Positions 43,506 through 51,968 of a stretch of DNA of 64,000 nucleotides are shown here, one piece after another. The notes under the pieces are model-generated. The model made no database searches. It was given only the letters and a program-made list of their open reading frames with translations, and was not told the origin of the DNA. Numbering within the stretch: position 1 is the stretch's first letter; each line of letters starts with the position of its first letter. The stretch is from NCBI GenBank assembly GCA_913777465.1, contig CAJYRQ010000035.1, positions 1 through 64,000 of the forward strand, read 5' to 3'. Made by a program: the position numbers and the translations under genes. Origin of the DNA: an uncultured Chryseobacterium sp. GTDB taxonomy: Bacteria; Bacteroidota; Bacteroidia; Flavobacteriales; Weeksellaceae.

Positions 43506-45707
43506 TTATTTCTTAACGATTAATTTTTCAGTAATTTTCTCTCCGTTTTCCAGAATAATCGTAATCAGGTAATTTCCACTAACCAGATCATTTACGCTTA
43601 CTTTAGTCTCCCCTTTAAAGCTTCCTCCTTTTACAAGCCTGCCGGAAGTATCAAACAATTGGTAATCTGCTTTCTGTGAAGCATTTTTCAACAGAATCGT
43701 AACGACATCGTGGGACGGATTCGGATATAAGGAAAAACTTTTTACCGAATTTTCCGAAGTTGATAATGCATTCTGGGTAATGGAAAAGGCCGATGTATTT
43801 AAGGCGTAGTAGATATTATTCACCGCTTTTACCATAATCCTTGCCGAAGCAACGTTTTCATTAGGCAGTGTCACATTGGCCGATCCGTTATTGGGAACAC
43901 TGGCCGCCAATACCGTATTGAAAGTCTGGCCGCCGTCCTTGGATAAAATAATGCTTACGTTCTGTGTATTGATGGATCCCGTATTCGTTCCTGCCACGTT
44001 CCAGGTTACCGGAATGCTGGTGTTTCCGGCGTAACTGGTCCCGGATGTTGCCTGTGAAGTTACGGTGAATGGCCCGTCGCCGGTTACCGTCACTACCATT
44101 ACATCTCTTGCCGCCTGATTTCCACCGGCTTTATTGTCATTAACAAGCAATGAAAAATTAAGGGTTCTGGCCACACTTGGTGTTACTTCCCATTTCGGAA
44201 TCAGGTTATTTGCTACAACAGAGCTCAGCACAGGGAAATATCTTGAAGGCGAGGTTACCGGAATCCTTGATCGGTAAACCGGACCTACCGTAGCGGTAGC
44301 AGTTGGGGGTTGTGTATTGTTGTTATTGTCATACTGCTCCCAAAGATAAGTTAAAGGGTCTCCGTTAGGATCAGTTCCTGTTCCGGTCAGTACAAAGGCA
44401 GTTCCTCTCGGAATAATGTAATCCGGTCCTGCATCTGCGGTCGGCACTCCATTGCTGATAGGTGTTTTTACAGCACAATCTGTTGACTGTAATACATTGT
44501 ACATTTCAATTACACTTGCTGCATGAAAATAGGCATCGCTATTATTCTGCACGTTATTATTGGGACCGCAGATTCCTGCATAGGCCATAATGGTGCTTCC
44601 GCTTCCCGGTTCGTAAGCCGTGCTGCTGTTAGCATTTCCGGCACATGAGCTTGTATTGGCCCTGAAAGTATGATTCGCACCAAACTGGTGACCGATTTCA
44701 TGCGCTACATAATCGATATCGAAAGGGTCTCCTATCGGAGCGCCGGACCCCGTTACTCCCAAAGCCTTATAATCCGGCTCGCAGATAACGCCCAAACCGG
44801 CAAGACCACCGCTGTTGGTCCCGAACACGTGTCCTATATCATAATTGCCGGAGCCTATTACTGCATCGGTATTCAGTTGATTCTGATCAATCATTGCAGA
44901 CGGGTCACCATTAGTAAACGGATCGGTAGCGGCATTAACATAGATCAGCTGGCTGTTGTTCGCCACCATCACCATGGTTGACGAAATGGTTTTTTCATAA
45001 ATCCCGTTTACCCTGTTCATGGTGGTGACCATAGCTGTCATCGCCTGGGAAATCGTTCCGCCATGGAAAGCGGTATATTCTCCGGTAGCCGAGAGGGCCA
45101 GCCTGTACGTCCTGAACTGCCCGTCCGAAACCAATGGCGCTTTGTTTGCAGAACCGCTGTTTTTCAGTTGATCTAGCGCACTCTCGACATGGCATTCAAA
45201 AAGCCGGTCATTTTTCGGCAGATCTTTTCTTTTGTAAATGATAAACGACGAAAGATCTTTGGTATAAGCATCCAGATAGCTCACTTCCCAATTATCGAAA
45301 TACATGACGCTGATTCCGGTAGAAGGCGTAACACTGAAACGGATGGTATTTTCAGGATGGTCTTTCTGCCATCCGGTGTAAGCACGCATGTCCGGAAATT
45401 CCGCCTGAAGCTTAGGCTCCATTACCGATGCTTCCTGCACGATGTAATCCCTGATATTTCCGTCGGCGTCGGGAAACTTAATGACCAGGCTTTCATCTGC
45501 AGAAAATCGCTGGGGTGCCTTTTTCAGATCGTCTTTTATTTTTTTAAGATCAAGGCGGTAAAGGGAAAAAACAGCCGGATTTGTCCATCGCGGACTCAGG
45601 TTTTCCCTGTTCACTTTGCTGTCCTGTATTTTAGACCAGTAGTTCTGCTGGCCAAAACCCTGCATAGCCATCAGCAGGCCCGAGAGAATAAATGTTTTTG
45701 CTTTCAT
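43506..45707 (-). CDS. Reprolysin-type (M12B-like) metalloprotease with T9SS sorting domain, 733 aa
   Basis: Signal peptide about 1-20, propeptide to about 195, then a metzincin catalytic domain (TYRLALSATGEYTAFHGGTISQA from 200) with zinc motif HEIGHQFGANH at 336-346 and the Met-turn GSTIMAYAGICG. After it come an Ig-like/PKD-like part (ADAGPDYIIPRGTAFVLTGTGTDPNGDPLTYLWEQ, about 425-460), another beta domain, and a T9SS tail (SLYPNPSHDVVTI...DTSGRLVKGG...LIVKK, last 75). A secreted protein-degrading enzyme. Single gene, own terminator. Confidence 0.93.
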   Translation of the reverse strand: MKAKTFILSGLLMAMQGFGQQNYWSKIQDSKVNRENLSPRWTNPAVFSLYRLDLKKIKDDLKKAPQRFSADESLVIKFPDADGNIRDYIVQEASVMEPKLQAEFPDMRAYTGWQKDHPENTIRFSVTPSTGISVMYFDNWEVSYLDAYTKDLSSFIIYKRKDLPKNDRLFECHVESALDQLKNSGSANKAPLVSDGQFRTYRLALSATGEYTAFHGGTISQAMTAMVTTMNRVNGIYEKTISSTMVMVANNSQLIYVNAATDPFTNGDPSAMIDQNQLNTDAVIGSGNYDIGHVFGTNSGGLAGLGVICEPDYKALGVTGSGAPIGDPFDIDYVAHEIGHQFGANHTFRANTSSCAGNANSSTAYEPGSGSTIMAYAGICGPNNNVQNNSDAYFHAASVIEMYNVLQSTDCAVKTPISNGVPTADAGPDYIIPRGTAFVLTGTGTDPNGDPLTYLWEQYDNNNNTQPPTATATVGPVYRSRIPVTSPSRYFPVLSSVVANNLIPKWEVTPSVARTLNFSLLVNDNKAGGNQAARDVMVVTVTGDGPFTVTSQATSGTSYAGNTSIPVTWNVAGTNTGSINTQNVSIILSKDGGQTFNTVLAASVPNNGSANVTLPNENVASARIMVKAVNNIYYALNTSAFSITQNALSTSENSVKSFSLYPNPSHDVVTILLKNASQKADYQLFDTSGRLVKGGSFKGETKVSVNDLVSGNYLITIILENGEKITEKLIVKK

Positions 45708-45726
45708 GTGAATGATGTATATATTA

Positions 45727-46173
45727 TTAATTAATAGCGATTTTTTTAAAGATGATCCTGCCCGTCAATTTCAGCAGAATATTCGGTGAAAAACGACTTT
45801 CCGGCCTGAAATCCGGATTTTCGAAGGCTTTTACTTTTATATAGAGTATATCCTTATCCAGTATAATCGATTCCACAGAAACATCATTGGTGTTTTTTAA
45901 TACCGGCTTTATAATAAGATAAGTCTCATTCTCCCTTACAAGAGGAATAGGCGAAAATCTTTTCCCCTGTGTATGCTGATGAATAGTCCTGAATACCTCC
46001 TTCATTTTTTCATTGGAATCGATCATAAAAAAATCTTTGGATGTCAGGGAAAAGGGGTGATGGTTTTTGTCTTCAAAAGGAATCTGTTTTCCTTTGGGCA
46101 CCGGATTGCTGCCGGCAATCCGAGATTGACAATTCAGGAATAAAAAGAGAAATAAGTATAGATATAACCTCAT
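45727..46173 (-). CDS. Hypothetical small lipoprotein, 148 aa
   Basis: A hydrophobic signal with a likely lipobox (LFLNC, Cys15) and a mature part of about 130 residues. Not recognised. It contains basic strands in the second half (ESIILDKDILYIKVKAFENPDFRPESRF...). Nineteen bases separate its stop from the metalloprotease start, on the same strand, so the two may be co-transcribed; a link in function is only a guess. Confidence 0.65.
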   Translation of the reverse strand: MRLYLYLFLFLFLNCQSRIAGSNPVPKGKQIPFEDKNHHPFSLTSKDFFMIDSNEKMKEVFRTIHQHTQGKRFSPIPLVRENETYLIIKPVLKNTNDVSVESIILDKDILYIKVKAFENPDFRPESRFSPNILLKLTGRIIFKKIAIN

Positions 46174-46231
46174 TCAGTGTGTTTTATTGTAAATATAATC
46201 ATTTTTACAATACTTTTTTACATTAAATTAC

Positions 46232-46723
46232 TTATTCCTTTACAGAGGTCTTTTTCTGAATCATACCATCTTTTTCCGGAATTTTCATACAGGAATCGTT
46301 TTCGTCTATTTTAGCTTCGCCAATGATATAATTTTTATTTTCCGGGATCGAATCTTCTTCCATCATCACAATGCCTGTCGTTGCGAAAGACTTTTCCTTT
46401 TGTTTAGAACATCCCGTTAACAATAAAATAAAGGAGAAAACAGAAAGTACGATACTGTTATTTTGAAGAGAGTCAGGAACGTAATGGAGGTATCGACTTT
46501 TTAACTTTTCAGATTTATTATTTCCGTTGAGCTGATGGTCATAAAATCGCCCGCAGATCGTTTCCTCTTTTTTTTCGTTGAAGATCTCCTGAATTTCCTG
46601 CGGCTGTTTTTGTGTAAAATCAATTACACATTTTGTACAGACCGCACAGAACCGCCCTTTTTCATTTGGAGACATCAGCTCCCAGTTTTCTGAACACGGA
46701 GCCGGAATGTTTATCTTTTTCAT
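46232..46723 (-). CDS. Membrane protein with N-terminal Cys-rich GRFCxxC motif, 163 aa
   Basis: The N terminus PCSENWELMSPNEKGRFCAVC then TKCVIDFT is a recurring Bacteroidota module (C-x-x-x-W-x-x-M ... GRFCxxCxKxVxDF), with Cys spacing that suggests metal binding. One membrane helix follows at about 90-107 (NNSIVLSVFSFILLLTGC) and then an acidic tail. The order implies a cytoplasmic Cys module and an outer or periplasmic tail. Function unknown. Fifty-eight bases upstream of the small lipoprotein gene, same strand. Confidence 0.72.
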   Translation of the reverse strand: MKKINIPAPCSENWELMSPNEKGRFCAVCTKCVIDFTQKQPQEIQEIFNEKKEETICGRFYDHQLNGNNKSEKLKSRYLHYVPDSLQNNSIVLSVFSFILLLTGCSKQKEKSFATTGIVMMEEDSIPENKNYIIGEAKIDENDSCMKIPEKDGMIQKKTSVKE

Positions 46724-46814
46724 GATGTAAGTTTTTCTAAAATTATGAAAATAAGATGACAGGTCCTCACTTCAGGATCAGGAAATCAGCATTGCAAGTT
46801 ATTAACATCAGGAA

Positions 46815-46848
46815 TAAAAAAACCGCTTCAAAAAATGAAACGGTTATT
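46815..46848 (-). terminator. Intrinsic terminator of sucC
   Basis: Stem AACCGTTTC / GAAGCGGTT (one G-T wobble) with seven T on the minus strand. Confidence 0.8.
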
Positions 46849-46866
46849 TATTTGAAAGTTTAAGGC

Positions 46867-48057
46867 TTATGCCAGAACTTCTTTTACTTTGTTGGCAGCT
46901 TCCTCCAAAGTAATCGCCGAATGTACAGGAAGACCTGATTCATCGATTAATTTTTTAGCTTCAACCGCATTGGTTCCCTGAAGTCTTACGATCAACGGAA
47001 CCGGAAGGCTGCCCATTGCTTTGTAAGCATCCACAACCCCTTGTGCTACCCTGTCGCATCTTACGATACCACCGAAGATATTGATCAGGATTGCTTTTAC
47101 GTTCGGATCTCTTAAAATGATTCCGAAAGCCGTCTGTACCCTTTGTGCATCGGCAGTTCCGCCCACGTCAAGGAAGTTCGCCGGGTTACCGCCTGATAAC
47201 TTGATGATATCCATGGTTGCCATAGCAAGACCTGCTCCGTTTACCATACAGGCAACGTTACCGTCAAGTTTCACAAAGTTAAGACCTGCTTCACCTGCTT
47301 CTACATCCATCGGATCTTCTTCTCTCGTGTCTCTAAGCTCCGCTAAATCTTTGTGACGGAACAGTGAGTTGTCGTCCAGAGTTACTTTAGCATCTACGGC
47401 GATAATTTTGTTGTCGGAAGTCTTCAATACCGGGTTGATCTCGAAAAGAGAAGCATCGATCCCTGTATAAGCGTTATATAAAGACGTGATGAATTTTGTA
47501 AATTCTTTGAAAGCATTTCCTTCAAGACCCAGGTTGAAAGCAATTTTTCTGGCCTGGAATCCCTGAAGCCCTAAAGTAGGATCGATGATTTCCTTGTGGA
47601 TCAGGTGAGGAGTTACTTCAGCCACGTGCTCGATGTCCATCCCTCCTTCGGTAGAATATACTACGGTATTTTTATTTTCAGCTCTGTCTAACAGGATAGA
47701 AACATAAAATTCTTTAGTTTCAGTTTCTCCCGGGTAATATACATCTTCTGCAACCAAAACAGAATTTACTTTTTTACCTTCAGCAGAAGTCTGCGGCGTG
47801 ATCAGCTGCATTCCGATGATGTTCTGAGCGTTTTCTTTAAGTTTATCCATATTCGGAGAGAACTTTACACCGCCTCCTTTACCACGGCCTCCTGCGTGGA
47901 TCTGAGCTTTTACAACCCATCCCTGAGCGCCGGTTTCAGCCGTTAGTTTTTCAGCAGCCGCTACAGCTTCTTCTACGTTGTTGGCAACGAAACCGCGTTG
48001 GATAGCTACTCCGTACTTTGATAAAATCTCTTTTGATTGATACTCGTGAAGATTCAT
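46867..48057 (-). CDS. sucC: Succinyl-CoA synthetase (ADP-forming) beta subunit, 396 aa
   Basis: TCA-cycle step succinyl-CoA to succinate with ATP formation, with SucD as partner (not in this window). ATP-grasp fold: MNLHEYQSKEILSKYGV, VVKAQIHAGGRGKGGGVKF, VLVAEDVYYPGETETKEFYVSILLDRA, FEINPVLKT; C-terminal CoA-ligase domain with VNGAGLAMATMDIIKLSGGNPANFLDVGG and ILINIFGGIVRCDRVA. Length is normal. A TAAATTTG box lies upstream at 48096-48103; own terminator. sucD is not next to it, as is usual in flavobacteria. Confidence 0.97.
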   Translation of the reverse strand: MNLHEYQSKEILSKYGVAIQRGFVANNVEEAVAAAEKLTAETGAQGWVVKAQIHAGGRGKGGGVKFSPNMDKLKENAQNIIGMQLITPQTSAEGKKVNSVLVAEDVYYPGETETKEFYVSILLDRAENKNTVVYSTEGGMDIEHVAEVTPHLIHKEIIDPTLGLQGFQARKIAFNLGLEGNAFKEFTKFITSLYNAYTGIDASLFEINPVLKTSDNKIIAVDAKVTLDDNSLFRHKDLAELRDTREEDPMDVEAGEAGLNFVKLDGNVACMVNGAGLAMATMDIIKLSGGNPANFLDVGGTADAQRVQTAFGIILRDPNVKAILINIFGGIVRCDRVAQGVVDAYKAMGSLPVPLIVRLQGTNAVEAKKLIDESGLPVHSAITLEEAANKVKEVLA

Positions 48058-48095
48058 ATTATTTTTATTATTTTATTTTAATAGTTAAAGGTTGA

Positions 48096-48103
48096 CAAAT
48101 TTA
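48096..48103 (-). promoter_or_regulatory. TAAATTTG -7 element of sucC
   Basis: Exact consensus on the minus strand, 38 bases before ATG 48057. Confidence 0.5.
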
Positions 48104-48220
48104 ATAAAAATGAATAAGGCGGGAAAGAATTTTATCTATCTTTTAATAGTCTCTGTATAAACGTCCGTTCTCATTCTTTACCGACAAATAACAATATGAA
48201 AATTCAACCATAACCCAAAT

Positions 48221-48235
48221 GATAGTATTACTATC
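48221..48235. promoter_or_regulatory. Candidate operator palindrome of the TetR-led export operon
   Basis: Perfect inverted repeat GATAGT-ATT-ACTATC, 64 bases before the TetR start. Position and symmetry fit self-regulation by a TetR repressor; partial half-sites (CTATC) recur at 48135 and 48290. Confidence 0.4.
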
Positions 48236-48298
48236 TTTTATTATAATTAAAACATTCCCGGTACACATTTTGCTATCCCAAAGTACAGCTATCATCAC

Positions 48299-48970
48299 AT
48301 GGAATATCAGGTAAAATTTAAGGTCAATGATTATTTGTATCTGCGGGACCCGGAATCGAGCGAAATCGGAAAATCTATTGTTAAAAATTCCATCGATCTG
48401 ATTCATGAAACCGGCTTTGAGCAATTTACGTTTAAAAAGCTTTCCCAAAAGATCCATTCAACGGAAGCTACGGTCTACCGGTACTTTTCGTCTAAGCATA
48501 AATTGCTGACCTACATCCTGAACTGGTATTGGTCTTACATCGAATTCAATGCAAAATTAAGGCTTATGGAAATTAAAGACCCTATGCAAAAAATGGAAAA
48601 AATCCTGGAAATCATTACCCATAACGATCAGACGGATAATACGATCGGAGATTACGACCTGGCAAGATTGCACGCCATTGTAATCTCGGAAAGCAGCAAA
48701 TCGTATCATGTGAAAGAAGTAGACGAAATCAACAAAGAAATGGTGTTCAACCCGCTGAAAAGTCTCTGCGGATTTATTTCAGGGATTATTTCTGAGGTAA
48801 AACCGGGGTTTCCTTATCCGCGTTCTTTTGCAAGCACCTTACTGGAAACCGCACACGATCAGCAGTTTTTCAGCGAGCATCTTCCGAAGCTTACGGATAA
48901 CGGCACAAAAACTAAACATCAGCAATACGTTCTGGACTACCTGAGGCATATTACATTTAATCTTTTATAA
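48299..48970 (+). CDS. TetR family transcriptional regulator, 223 aa
   Basis: N-terminal helix-turn-helix of TetR type: EIGKSIVKNSIDLIHETGFEQFTFKKLSQKIHSTEATVYRYFSSKHKLLTYIL (about 22-80), with the SxATVYRYF recognition helix. The C-terminal part is all-helical, for ligand binding and dimerisation. It stands eight bases ahead of the ABC exporter gene and likely controls the whole four-gene operon; a candidate operator lies upstream. Confidence 0.93.
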   Translation: MEYQVKFKVNDYLYLRDPESSEIGKSIVKNSIDLIHETGFEQFTFKKLSQKIHSTEATVYRYFSSKHKLLTYILNWYWSYIEFNAKLRLMEIKDPMQKMEKILEIITHNDQTDNTIGDYDLARLHAIVISESSKSYHVKEVDEINKEMVFNPLKSLCGFISGIISEVKPGFPYPRSFASTLLETAHDQQFFSEHLPKLTDNGTKTKHQQYVLDYLRHITFNLL

Positions 48971-48978
48971 TTTTTTAT

Positions 48979-50643
48979 ATGGAAGCAACACCTAAGGAAC
49001 AGGGGTACAAACTTTTTAAATACATTACCAAGGAGAAAAAGGATGTTACCAATATTTATTTTTATGCCATCCTCAATGGCCTCGTGCAGTTGAGCGTACC
49101 GTTAGGGATACAGTCTATTGTAAGCTTTGTAATGGGGGCTACCATGGCCACTTCCATTTACATCCTGATTATTTTTGTCGTCTTAGGGACCTGGCTGGTA
49201 GGATATTTCCGGCTGAAGGTTATGCAGATTATCGAGAAAATCCAGCAGAAGATCTTTGTGGAATTTTCCATTGCCTTTGCCGAAAAGCTGCCGAAGGTCA
49301 ATCTGTCCAGCACCCGGAAATATTATCTTCCTGAACTGGTCAACCGTTTCTTCGATATCCAAAACCTGCAAAAGGGAATTTCTAAAATCCTGCTGGAAAT
49401 CCCGGCAGCCATTATACAGATCGTTTTCGGTATTGTCCTTCTTTCTTTTTACCATCCCTGGTTCCTGTCTTTCGGGGCACTGGTTATCCTTTGTGTGGTT
49501 ATCATTTTCAATTTTACCCTGGAAAGCGGGATCAAGTCCAGCCTTGAAGAAAGCGACAAAAAATATGAAACTGCTTCATGGATTGAGGATATTGCCGCAT
49601 CGGTAAAAACTTTTAAAATCAATTCCGAAAGCGAAACCCATCTTAAAGGGGCCGATGAACGGGTGGTCGGCTATCTGGATCACCGGACTTCCCACTTCCG
49701 GGTATTGGTCATCCAGTATAAAACCATTATCGCTTTTAAAGTTATCATCACCCTGGCCATGCTTGCGATCGGAACTTATCTCCTGGTAAACCAAAAGCTT
49801 AACATCGGGGCGTTCATTGCGACGGAAATCGTTGTTCTGAGCATCATGTCGGCAGTCGAAAAGCTGATCGTCAGTCTTGAAAGTTATTATGATGTGATTG
49901 CTTCCCTGGCAAAACTTACCAAAGTAACGGAACTGGAAGAAGAGAAAAACGGAGAGATCGTCCCGGCCCAGAAGGAAGAAGGCATGGAGGTCGAATTTAA
50001 AAATGTGGATTTCAATTTCAACAGCCATATCCATATCCTTCAGGATATTAATTTCACCATCAGCGAAAATACGCTTACGGTTATCACCGGTGAACTCGGT
50101 TCCGGTAAGTCCCTCCTGCTGAATATGATCGCCGGATTTTACCCTCCTACGGCAGGAAGCATCCTGATCAATAAAATCCCGCTGAAAAATATTGATAAGG
50201 ACAAGCTCAGAACGGAAATGGGGGTTTACCTGGAAGACATGAGGATCATTCAGGGGACTGTTCAGGATAATATCCTTCTGGGTAATGAAAATGTGACTGC
50301 CGAAGAAGTGCTGGAGCTCTCGGAAAAGATCGGGGCTGAAAATATTTCAAGCCAGTTTACCAACGGGCTTTCTACAAAAATAAGTGAAACAGATCCCGAA
50401 ATTTCGTTCAGCTCCAAGAAAAAAATACTGCTGCTCCGAGCTATGACCGGCAACAAGAAACTGTTGCTCCTTGAAGATCCGATTGACGGGATGAATGACA
50501 CCTTTAAATATAAAATGCTGCAGTATCTTGAAGACATCAAGCGTAATACAACGATCGTGGTCGTTTCCCAGAATTCCGAAATTCTCCATTATGCAGACCG
50601 GCACATTCATGTAGAAAACGGAAGCATTAAATATTTATCTTAA
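48979..50643 (+). CDS. ABC exporter subunit with degenerate ATPase motifs (type I secretion / efflux), 554 aa
   Basis: Six-helix exporter membrane domain (about 20-320) fused to a nucleotide-binding domain (about 335-554). Walker A is intact (GELGSGKS, 371-378). The other motifs are not: the Q-loop Gln is Glu (YLED, 417-420), LSGGQ is replaced by SFSSKKK (from 476), Walker B and catalytic Glu read ED-P instead of DE-P (499-501), and the H-loop His is Gln (VVSQN, 531). So it may bind ATP but hydrolyse it poorly, or need a partner. Overlap spacing with HlyD and TolC genes places it in a tripartite envelope export system. Cargo unknown. Confidence 0.88.
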   Translation: MEATPKEQGYKLFKYITKEKKDVTNIYFYAILNGLVQLSVPLGIQSIVSFVMGATMATSIYILIIFVVLGTWLVGYFRLKVMQIIEKIQQKIFVEFSIAFAEKLPKVNLSSTRKYYLPELVNRFFDIQNLQKGISKILLEIPAAIIQIVFGIVLLSFYHPWFLSFGALVILCVVIIFNFTLESGIKSSLEESDKKYETASWIEDIAASVKTFKINSESETHLKGADERVVGYLDHRTSHFRVLVIQYKTIIAFKVIITLAMLAIGTYLLVNQKLNIGAFIATEIVVLSIMSAVEKLIVSLESYYDVIASLAKLTKVTELEEEKNGEIVPAQKEEGMEVEFKNVDFNFNSHIHILQDINFTISENTLTVITGELGSGKSLLLNMIAGFYPPTAGSILINKIPLKNIDKDKLRTEMGVYLEDMRIIQGTVQDNILLGNENVTAEEVLELSEKIGAENISSQFTNGLSTKISETDPEISFSSKKKILLLRAMTGNKKLLLLEDPIDGMNDTFKYKMLQYLEDIKRNTTIVVVSQNSEILHYADRHIHVENGSIKYLS

Positions 50644-50654
50644 AAAATACAGGT

Positions 50655-51968
50655 ATGAAAATTCAGTCATTCGATAAAATATACAATATCCATAAAAAAT
50701 CGCGGGTAAAAAGATGGTTCTTCTTTATCCTTATTGCAGCAGTTATCGTTCTGTTTCTTCCCTGGACCCAGAACATCAAGGTCATTGGGAATGTGACTTC
50801 GCTGTATCAGGAGCAGCGTCCGCAGCAGCTCAACTCCCCCATTCCCGGAAAGATCATTAAATGGTATGTAAAAAATGGGGATTACGTAAAAAAGGGAGAT
50901 ACCATCTTACAGCTTTCCGAAGTAAAAGACGACTATTTCGATCCGCTTCTTGTACAAAGGACCCAGCAGCAGGTGGAAGCCAAAAAAGGGGTACGGGATT
51001 ATTACGAAGCAAAGGTGGGAACTACCAACAACCAGCTTCAGGCTCTTGCAACAGCAAAAGATCTTAAACTGAACCAGCTTCAGATCAAGATCAGCCAGCT
51101 GAGAAACAAGCTTACCGGGGAAGAAGCCGAACTGGCAGCAGCGATCAACGAACTTAGGCTTTCCGAAGACCAGTATGCCCGCCAGAAAAAGATGTATGAT
51201 GAAGGGCTGGTTTCCCTCACCCAGTTTCAGCAGCGCAGCATTTCTTACCAGAATGCGGTGGCCAAAAAGACCTCAACCGAAAATAAAGTGGCCCAGACCC
51301 GGCAGGAAATCGTAAACACCGGGATCGAGCAGAATGCCGTAATCCAGGATTACACTGAGAAACTCAGCAAAACCGAGGGAGAACGGTTCCAGAGCATGGG
51401 CCAGATCGAAGGCAACGCTGGAGATATTGCCAAACTCGAAAACCAGGTGGCCAATTATAAATTCCGTCAGGGATTATATTACATTGTGGCTTCCCAGGAC
51501 GGGCAGATCGTCCAGCTGAATAAAGCCGGGATCGGGGAAATCCTGAAAGAAACCGAGAGCATCGGAACCATTGTACCCAAAACCACCGATTATGCTGTAG
51601 AAATCTACATCAAGCCGGTAGATCTTCCCCTGATCAAGGAAGGCCAGCGGGTGATGTGTATTTTCGACGGTTTTCCGGCGATCGTATTCTCTGGATGGCC
51701 GGATTCGAGCTACGGAATCTTTGCCGGGAAGGTAATTGCCGTGGAAAGCAACATCAGTACAAACGGGCTTTTCAAAGCATTGGTAGTTGAGGACAAAGCC
51801 GAAAAAAGATGGCCGCCTAAAATTAAAATGGGCACCGGGGTTCAGGGCATTGCCATCCTGAATGACGTTCCGGTTTGGTATGAGTTGTGGCGGAACATCA
51901 ACGGGTTCCCGCCGGATTATTATGAAGTGAAAAACGCAAAAAATCCTCAGAATGAAAAGCAGAAGTAA
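50655..51968 (+). CDS. HlyD-family periplasmic adaptor, 437 aa
   Basis: One N-terminal membrane helix (RWFFFILIAAVIVLFLPW, 19-36), a split lipoyl-like domain (QLNSPIPGKIIKWYVKNGDYVKKGDTILQLSE at about 55-90, and its return at DGQIVQLNKAGIGEILKE), and a long coiled-coil hairpin between them (QVEAKKGVRDYYEAK...TRQEIVNTGIEQNAVIQ). This bridges the inner-membrane ABC subunit and the outer-membrane TolC channel. Follows the ABC gene by 11 bases and overlaps the TolC gene by 17. Confidence 0.93.
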   Translation: MKIQSFDKIYNIHKKSRVKRWFFFILIAAVIVLFLPWTQNIKVIGNVTSLYQEQRPQQLNSPIPGKIIKWYVKNGDYVKKGDTILQLSEVKDDYFDPLLVQRTQQQVEAKKGVRDYYEAKVGTTNNQLQALATAKDLKLNQLQIKISQLRNKLTGEEAELAAAINELRLSEDQYARQKKMYDEGLVSLTQFQQRSISYQNAVAKKTSTENKVAQTRQEIVNTGIEQNAVIQDYTEKLSKTEGERFQSMGQIEGNAGDIAKLENQVANYKFRQGLYYIVASQDGQIVQLNKAGIGEILKETESIGTIVPKTTDYAVEIYIKPVDLPLIKEGQRVMCIFDGFPAIVFSGWPDSSYGIFAGKVIAVESNISTNGLFKALVVEDKAEKRWPPKIKMGTGVQGIAILNDVPVWYELWRNINGFPPDYYEVKNAKNPQNEKQK

